Assembly (NCBI GenBank): GCA_008180335.1
Contig: VTEF01000002.1
Location: 697,648-761,647, forward strand
Direction: 5' to 3'
DNA from: Priestia megaterium
GTDB taxonomy: Bacteria; Bacillota; Bacilli; Bacillales; Bacillaceae_H
DNA: 64,000 bases
How positions within the stretch are numbered: position 1 is the first letter of the stretch; every line of letters starts with the position of its first letter. Shown piece by piece: positions 51,286 through 59,029 of this stretch. The position numbers were made by a program, and so were the translations under genes. Below the pieces are notes generated by a model. The model had not been told where the DNA came from, did no database searches, and worked only from the letters and a program-made list of their open reading frames with translations.

Positions 51286-53070
51286 TTACTTACTTATATT
51301 TTTGATATCCGCAATCATATCTAAGAAATTTTTAGCATATTCGTTTGGCGAAAAATGTGTTTCAATATGTTCGACTGCATTTCTTCTAATTGCTTCTCTT
51401 AATGGAATATTTGTTAGCAATTCTTTGCCTTCTCGGACTGCTTCATCAATATTTTCTAATGTGAAAAATTTCCCGGTGATGTTGTGTTTGATAAAGCTGC
51501 GCACCCCATCAGAATCTGATGATAGAACAGGACATCTACATACCATGGCTTCAAGAACTGCATATCCAAATCCCTCTACTTTTGATGTTGAACATAAAAA
51601 CCCTCCTGAATCACCAATAATCGAAAAATATTTGGCCATTTCACTATGGGGTTGATTTGCATAAATAGTAAGGTGTGACGCCAAGTTAAGCTCTTGAATT
51701 TTTTGTTCAAAAGCTAATCTTTCAGTTGGTGTTGACAATGTATTATCTTCAAACATCCATAACTGAATAGAGAAGTTTTCTTGAATTAATGTAGCGCCAA
51801 TAGATAAGAAATCTTTCCAATTTTTATTTTCTTCTAATCTTCCTACCCATCCAATAATCGGTTTATCCTCTTTTGGAAGGGGCTCATATCTAAATGCTTT
51901 TGTATTAAAACAATTATGAAAGCAAAATTTTTTCTTTAAAGGAAAATATTTTTCAAATGCTTGAACGAGATGGGGTGTTTGCGGATATAAGATACCATCA
52001 CAATCCTCTTGAATTGCAGAATAAGCTTCATTTTTTAAAAATTCATCGGCATACTCTTTGCTAAAGCCTAATCCTTGAATTTCATAAATAAGGGAACCTT
52101 CGTAACCGAAATCTCTTATTTTCTTTAAAAGTCGATAGTCAGAACTAACTACAATCGCCTCATAATTTCCTTCTAGAATAATATCTTTAATTTCATCGTC
52201 ATTTTTTGTAATGAAAATAGAAGTGTTGATTTTATTTTGTAGACCTGTTCCAGACTTAGTGTATAAAAACTCGCAGTTAACTCCTTGATTGCTAAGGGCG
52301 TAAAAACGTTGTCTATTCAGTGTTTCAATGCCTCCACTTGGAACATAAAATGTAAATAAAATATTGATGTTTTTATTTTTAGCATTATCATTTTGAGGAG
52401 AGTGCCATTTTGCATTTTCAATAATGCCATTATGTTTATTCGGTGTAGAATCGTAGGCAACTATTCCTGAACCTTCATTTAATTTCCAATAACTAAAAAG
52501 AGTTGCGTCATTTCCATCAAGTTCTTGATTAATGTTATTTTCTATTTCAAATTGTGTTCTCGCTGTACGCCAGATTCTAATTTCTTTCAAGCTACCAATA
52601 TAAAAACCGTAGGGTTTCAATCCACCAAAGACTCCTGAAGGAACTAGGATCTTTTTGCGACTAGTTAGCCCTTTTTTTGCGAATTTTCTGTTTATATATA
52701 AATAAGGCGTTTTATTTATATAGACAACGGCAATATGTGTCCAATCATTTATTGGAGCTGTATATACTAAAGTGGCAACTAAATGATCAGTTGTATGCTC
52801 ATATACAGATACTCCATTTGTTCCTACTGATACACCAATCCCTGCTTTAAAATGACTACCATCTTCCACAGCGCCAAAAACCGGTGCAACAGCAAAGCGT
52901 TGGCTGAATGTTTGTAAAACACCTTTCCTAGATTGCTTATCAATGCCATGAGTCGCTTCTGGCTTTGCCCAAAATTCAATCGTAAATGTATTTTGAATAT
53001 CAGTAAATAGCTGTTCTTGTGTTGTAATAAGCTCATTTCCGTTAAATGTAAGAAACACATCATGCAACAT
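51286..53070 (-). CDS. LamG-like lectin domain fused to GT4 glycosyltransferase
   Basis: A 594-aa cytosolic protein. Residues about 1-225 are a LamG/concanavalin-like domain (FTIEFWAKPEATHGIDKQS, WTHIAVVYINKTPYLYINRK, GSLKEIRIWRTARTQFEIE) nearly superimposable on that of the + strand LamG-GT2 protein. A GT-B fold GT4 enzyme follows (about 240-590): FYVPSGGIETLNRQRFYAL acceptor side, IIGWVGRLEENKNW, and the donor motif EGFGYAVLEAMVCRCPVLSS. ATG behind AGGGGGGATT. First gene of the minus-strand operon with the sulfotransferase; a CATACGATA element lies 27 bases upstream. Confidence 0.85.
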   Translation of the reverse strand: MLHDVFLTFNGNELITTQEQLFTDIQNTFTIEFWAKPEATHGIDKQSRKGVLQTFSQRFAVAPVFGAVEDGSHFKAGIGVSVGTNGVSVYEHTTDHLVATLVYTAPINDWTHIAVVYINKTPYLYINRKFAKKGLTSRKKILVPSGVFGGLKPYGFYIGSLKEIRIWRTARTQFEIENNINQELDGNDATLFSYWKLNEGSGIVAYDSTPNKHNGIIENAKWHSPQNDNAKNKNINILFTFYVPSGGIETLNRQRFYALSNQGVNCEFLYTKSGTGLQNKINTSIFITKNDDEIKDIILEGNYEAIVVSSDYRLLKKIRDFGYEGSLIYEIQGLGFSKEYADEFLKNEAYSAIQEDCDGILYPQTPHLVQAFEKYFPLKKKFCFHNCFNTKAFRYEPLPKEDKPIIGWVGRLEENKNWKDFLSIGATLIQENFSIQLWMFEDNTLSTPTERLAFEQKIQELNLASHLTIYANQPHSEMAKYFSIIGDSGGFLCSTSKVEGFGYAVLEAMVCRCPVLSSDSDGVRSFIKHNITGKFFTLENIDEAVREGKELLTNIPLREAIRRNAVEHIETHFSPNEYAKNFLDMIADIKNISK

Positions 53071-53096
53071 TAATTAATCCCCCCTAAATTTTTTTA

Positions 53097-53105
53097 TATC
53101 GTATG
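53097..53105 (-). promoter_or_regulatory. Mother-cell sigma (K/E) -10 element
   Basis: On the - strand CATACGATA fits SigK CATANNNTA exactly and SigE CATACANT with one mismatch, 27 bases before the LamG-GT4 start. No strong -35 is visible. Confidence 0.4.
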
Positions 53106-53301
53106 CTGTTTCTTTTTCATAGGCAACATCTATTGCAGACTTCAATCATTAGCAGGATAGAAAACTTTGTAAGTTATAACGAAAAACAGGTTTATCCTGC
53201 GGGTTATTTAGCATAAAAATTTTAATAAAGACAGCTAAAAAGCAGAAAGGCTACTAAAAATAGGATTAATCAACAGTTTATATTTTGAAAGGAGACGGCA
53301 T

Positions 53302-54018
53302 ATGTCAAAAATTTCAATTATTGTTCCATTCTATAACTGTCCTTATATAAATCATGCACTTGAAAGTTTAGTTAATCAGACGTATCAAAACATTGAAATC
53401 ATTGTCATTAATGATGGGTCCACAAAATATTCAGAAAAGATTGTGCCATATTTAGATAAAATTAAGTATATTGAAAAAGAAAATGGCGGAACAGCTAGTG
53501 CTCTGAACATGGGTATTCAACATGCAACCGGAGACTATATTTGCTGGCTAAGTTCTGATGATATCTTTTACCTTGAAAAAACAGCGGTTCAATTAGCTTT
53601 TATGAAAGAAAAAAAAGCTTTATTTAGCTATACAAATTATTATTGCATTAATGAAAAAGGAAAAGTTTTTACAGATTCTTTAGGTATACATGTACCTAAT
53701 CAACTAAGCTTGCTAAGAACAATGATTCGAGGAAATATTATTAACGGCTGTTCAGTTATGATTCATAAAAGCGTCTTTGATAAAGTAGGTGTTTTTGATG
53801 AATCTTTGCCATATACTCATGATTATGATTTATGGTTACGTATCATTCAGGAATTTGACATTCATTATGTGTCTCAGCCTTTACTTCTTTATAGGGTTCA
53901 TGATCAGATGGGAACAAAAAAACATGCACCAGCGATCAAAAAAGAAATTAAAAAAGTAGTGAATCGTCATAGAGCTCAAATTAAAAAAATGTTGTTGGAA
54001 AAAGTTAAAAAGAAATAA
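53302..54018 (+). CDS. GT2 glycosyltransferase, homologue of the tandem GT2 modules
   Basis: A 238-aa single GT2 module: SIIVPFYNCPYINHALESLV, INDGST, ENGGTASALNMGI, WLSSDDIF (DxD), INGCSVMIHKSVF and PYTHDYDLWLR. It is a close paralogue of each half of the tandem enzyme and shares a 24-base identical DNA stretch with module 2 (about 49771-49794 and 53485-53508). GAAAGGAGACGG precedes the ATG. Basic C-terminus. It probably adds another residue of the same type to the surface glycan. Confidence 0.87.
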   Translation: MSKISIIVPFYNCPYINHALESLVNQTYQNIEIIVINDGSTKYSEKIVPYLDKIKYIEKENGGTASALNMGIQHATGDYICWLSSDDIFYLEKTAVQLAFMKEKKALFSYTNYYCINEKGKVFTDSLGIHVPNQLSLLRTMIRGNIINGCSVMIHKSVFDKVGVFDESLPYTHDYDLWLRIIQEFDIHYVSQPLLLYRVHDQMGTKKHAPAIKKEIKKVVNRHRAQIKKMLLEKVKKK

Positions 54019-54414
54019 GTGTAAAACGTGTTAGAAAGAGAGTTTATATTATGGTTTCGTAGCTATATTAATTGTAATTCAATCATGTTTTTTCTAAGGG
54101 TTATTTCAAGACATATGTACATCACTTAGTAATAAAGGATACATATTTATAACAAATTTATAATTTATCATATGATCCGCAGCTGAATTTTGTACCACCG
54201 CGAAGTTTAGTTGATAAAAAACTTAGGTGTAGCTTATCATTGGGAATGATAATAAAATTAAACTAATAAGCTTAAACCTAAGTTTTTACATAACTGATTG
54301 TTTTGAGACTTGTTTACCGTTTAGGTAACAGCAGTCTTTTAATCAGCATTTTTTATAACCCCTTGATACTAAGTGTAATGAGTAAACTTTTGTGTATCAT
54401 CTGGATTTTAGGAA
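54019..54414. other. Intergenic region with one large hairpin
   Basis: About 400 bases, AT-rich, no credible gene; the only clear structure is the bidirectional terminator described separately. Confidence 0.5.
54216..54288. terminator. Long bidirectional terminator hairpin
   Basis: AAAAACTTAGGT... pairs with ACCTAAGTTTTT, with inner AGCTTAT / ATAAGCT; T runs on both strands. It separates the + GT2 gene and the - spore-surface gene. Confidence 0.75.
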
Positions 54415-54852
54415 TTATAAATCTGAATAAGCAGCGCCATTTAAACTTTCTGGTCCGACTCTTATCGTTCCTACTATGTTTGAGCTTATAAATGCTGTAT
54501 AGATTAATGGACCGGAAGCAGGCTTAGCGACGTTAAAATCAGAAGCTGTAAAGCTTAATAACTGAGGGTCTAAGATGGCTAAATCTAAAGCTTGTGATGT
54601 GGAAAAGACTAAAGGATCAGCAAGTGTAGTACCTCGAACAATTCTAATTGTTATAGTTGTGGCTGCAGGAAGAAGCGGTAATTGAAGAGTAACGGTTCCG
54701 CTCATTTGCACACGGATTGGACTGTTAGCATCTTGAACATCGAGGCCAATTTGTGCAAATATATCTGGCGTTCCCCCTGCTAAAACAGGTATGCTAATTG
54801 AATTGGAAAAGCTAGCATTTTGAGATGTTCTAGCATCTAATAAGATAGACAA
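54415..54852 (-). CDS. Beta-rich protein, possible exosporium/spore surface protein
   Basis: A 145-aa protein, strongly beta in pattern and rich in Ala, Ser, Thr, Leu, without Cys: VQMSGTVTLQLPLLPAATTI, RIVRGTTLADPLVF, IYTAFISSNIVGTIRVGP. This spacing recalls the C1q/TNF-like jelly roll of exosporium proteins such as BxpB and the BclA C-terminus, but I cannot match it firmly. AAAGGAGG pairs best with the TTG at 54852 (8 nt); the GTG at 54861 overlaps the ribosome site. A CATACACTA element upstream supports mother-cell expression. Confidence 0.5.
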   Translation of the reverse strand: MSILLDARTSQNASFSNSISIPVLAGGTPDIFAQIGLDVQDANSPIRVQMSGTVTLQLPLLPAATTITIRIVRGTTLADPLVFSTSQALDLAILDPQLLSFTASDFNVAKPASGPLIYTAFISSNIVGTIRVGPESLNGAAYSDL

Positions 54853-54886
54853 CTGTGTCACCTCCTTTCCATTGTGACTTCAATAC

Positions 54887-54895
54887 TAGTGTATG
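54887..54895 (-). promoter_or_regulatory. Mother-cell sigma (E/K) -10 element
   Basis: On the - strand CATACACTA matches SigE CATACANT and SigK CATANNNTA exactly, about 35 bases before the gene start. Confidence 0.45.
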
Positions 54896-55036
54896 AAGCT
54901 AAAGTGTTTATGCTTGGATAAATTGTCTGATTTTAATAAGTTAAAGGGATAAATAATCAGTGAATCTCTATCTTTTTATAATTTGGGAAAATGATAGTAA
55001 CAAACCTACCTTTAATGTATTGTATAGGTAAATTCA

Positions 55037-55066
55037 TTGACAAAGAGTCGGTAGATATAGTATTAA
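55037..55066 (+). promoter_or_regulatory. Promoter candidate of the GrpB-family gene
   Basis: TTGACA (55037-55042), 18-base spacer, TATTAA (55061-55066). The rest of the 330-base intergenic region shows nothing. Confidence 0.45.
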
Positions 55067-55186
55067 ATATCACCTTGAAAATTTTTGCAATGATTAAGAA
55101 TGTAAAAGAATCTTTTATATCAGCAATAGTTATTTTCTGCAAATATCGTTATATTCAAAAGGTAAAATAATCGGAGTTGATCATAA

Positions 55187-55711
55187 ATGCATAAATTAAG
55201 AGAAATACATGTTGTCCCATATGAGAAGAAATGGAGTGATTTGTTCAATCAAGAAGCAGCCTTGTTAAAAGACATTTTCAAAGATGAGATCATTGCTATT
55301 CATCATATTGGAAGTACATCTATTTTAGAATTAAGCGCAAAGCCAATTATCGATATTTTAATTGAAGTGAAAGATATTAAAAGAGTAGATATTTATAATC
55401 AAGCAATGGTTCATGCAGGGTATGAAGTAAAAGGTGAAAATGGCATTGGCGGCAGACGTTATTTTCAAAAAGGCGGGGCTAAACGCACACATCATCTGCA
55501 TATCTATAATCAAAAGCATGATGAAGTGATTCGCCACCTTAATTTTCGTGATTACTTAAGACACCATCCAGATGCTGCTAGAGAGTATGAGCAGCTGAAA
55601 AAGCAATTAGCCGCTCAGTATCGTTTTGAGCCGCAAAAATATGTAGATGGAAAGACACTATTCATTAAAGAGATAGATCAAAAAGCATTTCAATGGAAAG
55701 AGAATATGTAA
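55187..55711 (+). CDS. GrpB/UPF0157 family protein
   Basis: A 174-aa protein of the GrpB family, a nucleotidyltransferase-fold group: VVPYEKKWSDLFNQEAALLK, IAIHHIGSTSI (the GSTS motif), AKPIIDILIEV (two acidic residues of the NTase fold), RTHHLHIYNQ, and LNFRDYLRHHPDAAREYEQLK. No activity is firmly established for the family; some members lie beside dephospho-CoA kinase. It starts at ATG after CGGAG and stands alone. Confidence 0.88.
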   Translation: MHKLREIHVVPYEKKWSDLFNQEAALLKDIFKDEIIAIHHIGSTSILELSAKPIIDILIEVKDIKRVDIYNQAMVHAGYEVKGENGIGGRRYFQKGGAKRTHHLHIYNQKHDEVIRHLNFRDYLRHHPDAAREYEQLKKQLAAQYRFEPQKYVDGKTLFIKEIDQKAFQWKENM

Positions 55712-55822
55712 CCTTTGACAACGAGAACTGATGATGTAAAATAATGCTTGTGAAACACAGGTGGAGTTTGTAATCTCTTTGGATACCTGTATTTATAAGT
55801 TGAAATAAGGAGTGTGCCACTT

Positions 55823-56758
55823 TTGAAGCCAGTTATTGAAAATAAAGCGGTTTCGAAAAGCCGAAGGAAAAAGTATATGTGGATTGGAAGTATTTCATTT
55901 ATTGCATTAATCGTTATATTATGTACAGCTATTTCTGTTTATGTCGGATTAAGTCTAACAAAGAAAGAACGGCAGCCGATAACAGCAGACCCTAGTGAGT
56001 ACGGTCTTTCTTATAAAGATGCTACTTTTATAAGCCGAGATAAAGAGACCAAGTTAAAAGGATGGATTATTGAGCCGGAGACAACGCCGAAAGCGACTAT
56101 TATCATGTCGCATGGATATGGCGGCAACCGGCATGATAACGGAGCGGGTTTTTTACCTTTAAGCAAAAACTTTGCAGAAGAAGGGTACCGGGTTGTGATG
56201 TTTGATTTTCGCAATGCTGGTGAATCTGAAGGAAGTCAAACAACAATTGGTGTAAAAGAGAAGATGGATTTACTTGGTGTAATCGACATGATTAAAGGTG
56301 AGACAGAAGAACCGATTGTGTTATATGGTATTTCAATGGGAGCAGCAACCTCATTGCTTGCAGCATCACAAGAAGATACGATAAAAGCGGTGATTGCCGA
56401 TAGTCCATTCAGTGATCTAGAAGCGTATCTGAAAGAAAATTTATCCGTCTGGTCAAAGCTGCCTGATTTTCCATTTACAGCTTTAACGCTTGCAACGGTT
56501 CCTTTCATTGCAGGGCTAGACCCTTCTGAAGCGAGTCCGATTCAGGCAGTGAAAGATATTTATCCTCGTCCGATTCTCTTTATACATAGTAATGGCGATA
56601 CAGCTATTCCATATACAGAAAGTAAAAGAATGGTTCAAACACATCCTGATAAATTCAAGTTTTGGATGCCGAAAGATGTGAAGCACGTAAAAGGATATAG
56701 CGAATATCCAGAAGAGTATGTAAAGCGTGTAACTAAATTTCTTGATGAGTCTCTATAA
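55823..56758 (+). CDS. Membrane-anchored alpha/beta hydrolase (YqkD-like)
   Basis: A 311-aa protein with an N-terminal membrane helix (about residues 17-40) and an alpha/beta-hydrolase domain: SHGYGGNRHDNG (oxyanion region), DFRNAGESEG, nucleophile GISMGAAT, ADSPFSD, catalytic Asp in HSNGDTAIP and His in DVKHVKGY. It resembles Bacillus YqkD and BAAT-type hydrolases; the substrate is unknown and activity faces outside if the helix is uncleaved. The TTG at 55823 lies 10 nt after AAGGAG; the GTG at 55814 is too close. Confidence 0.83.
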   Translation: MKPVIENKAVSKSRRKKYMWIGSISFIALIVILCTAISVYVGLSLTKKERQPITADPSEYGLSYKDATFISRDKETKLKGWIIEPETTPKATIIMSHGYGGNRHDNGAGFLPLSKNFAEEGYRVVMFDFRNAGESEGSQTTIGVKEKMDLLGVIDMIKGETEEPIVLYGISMGAATSLLAASQEDTIKAVIADSPFSDLEAYLKENLSVWSKLPDFPFTALTLATVPFIAGLDPSEASPIQAVKDIYPRPILFIHSNGDTAIPYTESKRMVQTHPDKFKFWMPKDVKHVKGYSEYPEEYVKRVTKFLDESL

Positions 56759-56759
56759 G

Positions 56760-56792
56760 GAGAGCCCGCAACAAACGTTGCGGGCTCTTTCA
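56760..56792 (+). terminator. Rho-independent terminator
   Basis: AGAGCCCGCAAC / GTTGCGGGCTCT with a short loop followed by TTTC. Confidence 0.85.
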
Positions 56793-56808
56793 TTTGAAGT
56801 TTTTAGTT

Positions 56809-56961
56809 TTAAGGCTGAATCGTTCCGTTTTTAACTAGCTCTAAATAAAGATTGCGGAGTATATAGGTTTTATAAATTTCTAATTTACGACCTTCAATTT
56901 TTGTTACATTTGCAGCTTTTAATTGCTGAATAAATCAACCTTTTGAATAGATATGAGCCAT
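56809..56961 (-). pseudogene. Small gene with in-frame stop at codon 9
   Basis: On the - strand GGAG lies 9 nt before an ATG (56961); the frame reads MAHIYSKG, then TGA (56937-56935), then continues open as FIQQLKAANVTKIEGRKLEI and ends KNGTIQP at TAA. Without the TGA it would encode a basic 50-aa protein. No alternative start serves the second part. It looks like a recently broken small gene; a sequencing or assembly error, or readthrough, are alternatives. Vaguely like small Fur-regulated basic proteins, not assigned. Confidence 0.5.
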
Positions 56962-57296
56962 CACCAACACTCCATTCATTAACCACTATTATAAATTATG
57001 TATGTTTATCACAACTTGTTTTATGTAAAGAAGATGAAGGAATTTCGTGAATTCGTTCGGTTATTCAAATGGGCAGCGTACCAGAATGTAAAAGTGAAAA
57101 ACGCCTACAGTAAGGCAGGCCTGAATTATGATGTTATAATTTGTTACATAATATATTTGTTACCTGAAAAATATCTCTATATTTGATGATTTTTCAAAAG
57201 ATAAAGAATAAAAATATAAATTTATAATAAAATTCTTTTAGAAAACTAGTTGCCAATTTACTTAAAATAAAATATGATATTAAACATATCGTGATA
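56962..57296. other. Intergenic, upstream region of amtB
   Basis: AT-rich. A 62-codon open frame at 56998-57186 (+) lacks a ribosome site and has no recognisable similarity; I do not call it a gene. Confidence 0.4.
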
Positions 57297-57313
57297 TGTT
57301 ATAAAATCTAACA
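57297..57313. promoter_or_regulatory. TnrA-type box upstream of amtB-glnK
   Basis: TGTTATAAAATCTAACA matches TGTNA-N7-TNACA exactly. It is only 44 bases before the amtB ATG, so the box centre is about 30-40 bases before any likely transcription start, closer than the usual -49/-51. Confidence 0.7.
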
Positions 57314-57357
57314 TAAAGAATAAGGTATGATTATATTTTTTCAAGGAGGCATTCATC

Positions 57358-58584
57358 ATGCAAATGGGCGATTCGGTTTTAATGTTTTTTGCAACGCTGT
57401 TAGTCTGGCTCATGACACCAGGTATTGCACTTTTTTACGGTGGAATGGTACGCAGTAAAAATATGTTAAGTACAGCAATGTATAGTGTGGGATCATTAGC
57501 TGTTGTTTCAGTATTATGGGTGATGGTTGGATATTCTTTAGCATTTTCAACAGGAGGCAACGCAGTAATTGGAAATTTCGATTGGGTCGGTTTGCAGGGA
57601 GTATCTTTTGAGCCGAATGGTGATTATAGCGCCGCTATTCCACATAGTTTGTATATGATGTTTCAATTAACATTTGCCGTTCTGACAGTAGCGATTATTT
57701 CAGGAGCTTTCGCAGAGCGCATGAAGTTTTCTGCATTTGTTGTATTTGCGATTTTATGGTCGGTACTTGTATATGCACCAGTGGCACACTGGGTGTGGGG
57801 TGTTGGCGGCTGGCTTCGTGAACTGGGCGCTCTTGACTTTGCAGGAGGGAATGTTGTTCACATTTCATCTGGTGTTGCTGGTTTAGTGTTGGCGATTGTT
57901 GTTGGAAAGCGCAAAAACGCCAATACAGCTTCACCTCATAACTTAACTCTTACATTAATTGGCGGTATGCTCATTTGGTTTGGGTGGTTCGGTTTTAATG
58001 TAGGAAGTGCTTTGACGTTAAATGAAGTGGCGATGACCGCTTTTATTAACACAAATACTGCAGCAGCAACTGGGATTGTCGGATGGCTGTTAGTAGAGTG
58101 GTTTATTAATAAAAAGCCGACTTTGTTAGGCGCGGTGTCAGGTGCTATCGCCGGACTTGTTGCGATTACGCCGGCTTGCGGTTTTGTTACACCGTTTGCA
58201 GCGATTGTAATCGGGTTTTTAGGCGGAGCTATTTGCTTCTGGGGAGTTTTTTCACTTAAACAGAAACTTGGCTATGATGATGCGTTAGATGCATTCGGCC
58301 TTCACGGCATTGGCGGAACGTGGGGAGGAATTGCAACAGGTTTATTTGCAACAACTTCTGTAAATGCAGATGGAGCGAACGGACTGTTTTACGGAGACCC
58401 AAGTTTACTTTGGAAACAATTAATTGCAATTGTGGCAACTTACCTCTTTGTTGCAATCGTTACATTTATTATTATTAAAGCGATAGGAATGATTATGTCT
58501 ATTCGTGCCACTCAAGAAGAAGAGACGCTTGGACTTGATATTACGTTGCACGGAGAAAGAGCATATCACGAATCGAATATGTAG
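57358..58584 (+). CDS. amtB: Ammonium transporter AmtB (NrgA-like)
   Basis: A 408-aa Amt/Mep/Rh channel, 11 predicted helices: ATLLVWLMTPGIALFYGGMVRSKN, FDWVGL, FAERMKF, PVAHWVWG.GGWL, DFAGGNVVHISSGVAGLVLA (first pore His), GFNVGSAL, and DAFGLHGIGGTWGGIATGLF (second pore His). It imports ammonium under nitrogen limitation. Followed by the PII gene 14 bases later, the amtB-glnK pair known as nrgAB in B. subtilis. Shine-Dalgarno CAAGGAGGC. TnrA-type box upstream. Confidence 0.95.
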   Translation: MQMGDSVLMFFATLLVWLMTPGIALFYGGMVRSKNMLSTAMYSVGSLAVVSVLWVMVGYSLAFSTGGNAVIGNFDWVGLQGVSFEPNGDYSAAIPHSLYMMFQLTFAVLTVAIISGAFAERMKFSAFVVFAILWSVLVYAPVAHWVWGVGGWLRELGALDFAGGNVVHISSGVAGLVLAIVVGKRKNANTASPHNLTLTLIGGMLIWFGWFGFNVGSALTLNEVAMTAFINTNTAAATGIVGWLLVEWFINKKPTLLGAVSGAIAGLVAITPACGFVTPFAAIVIGFLGGAICFWGVFSLKQKLGYDDALDAFGLHGIGGTWGGIATGLFATTSVNADGANGLFYGDPSLLWKQLIAIVATYLFVAIVTFIIIKAIGMIMSIRATQEEETLGLDITLHGERAYHESNM

Positions 58585-58598
58585 AAGGGGTGGGGAAA

Positions 58599-58961
58599 AT
58601 GAGTGACAAATTAACGAAAATTGAAATCATCACACGGCCAACGAAATTTGATGAACTAAAACAAGAACTGGCAAAAATAGGGGTTAGCGGTATTACGGTA
58701 TCCGATGTTCTTGGGTGTGGGTTGCAAAAAGGATTTACAGAGCTTTACAGAGGAATTAAAAGGCAAGATAATCTGCATGAGCGCATTAAAGTAGAAATTG
58801 TTGTTTGTAAAGTTCCTGTTGAAGATGTAGTCGATACAGCCCGTAAAGTTTTAAATACAGGTCAAGCCGGAGACGGCAAGATTTTTATTTATGAATTAAC
58901 AAATGCGATAAAAATTCGCACCGGAGAAGAAGGGTGCGCTGCTCTTCAAAATAATAATTGA
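58599..58961 (+). CDS. glnK: PII nitrogen regulatory protein GlnK (NrgB-like)
   Basis: A 120-aa PII protein: KIEIITRPTKFDELKQELAK, GITVSDVLGCGLQKG, T-loop with TELYRG, IKVEIVVCKVPVEDVV, and the nucleotide-binding C-loop GDGKIFIYELTNAIKIRTGEEG. The T-loop sequence is of the Gram-positive NrgB type. It binds ADP/ATP, blocks AmtB when ammonium is adequate, and in Bacillus also binds TnrA. ATG at 58599 with AAGGGG 8 nt upstream. Confidence 0.94.
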   Translation: MSDKLTKIEIITRPTKFDELKQELAKIGVSGITVSDVLGCGLQKGFTELYRGIKRQDNLHERIKVEIVVCKVPVEDVVDTARKVLNTGQAGDGKIFIYELTNAIKIRTGEEGCAALQNNN

Positions 58962-58987
58962 GGTTGAATGAGACTAATAAGTTGAGA

Positions 58988-59016
58988 AGACGCAATCATA
59001 ATGATTGCGTCTTTTT
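58988..59016. terminator. Bidirectional terminator glnK / GNAT gene
   Basis: AGACGCAATCA-TAA-TGATTGCGTCT followed by TTTT. Confidence 0.88.
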
Positions 59017-59029
59017 AATGAATGCAGGG

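Noticed and set aside
54303-54491. 62-codon hydrophobic frame on the + strand
   Set aside because: It overlaps the better supported minus-strand gene and lacks a ribosome site.
56998-57186. 62-codon frame upstream of amtB
   Set aside because: No ribosome site, no recognised similarity, AT-driven composition near its end.
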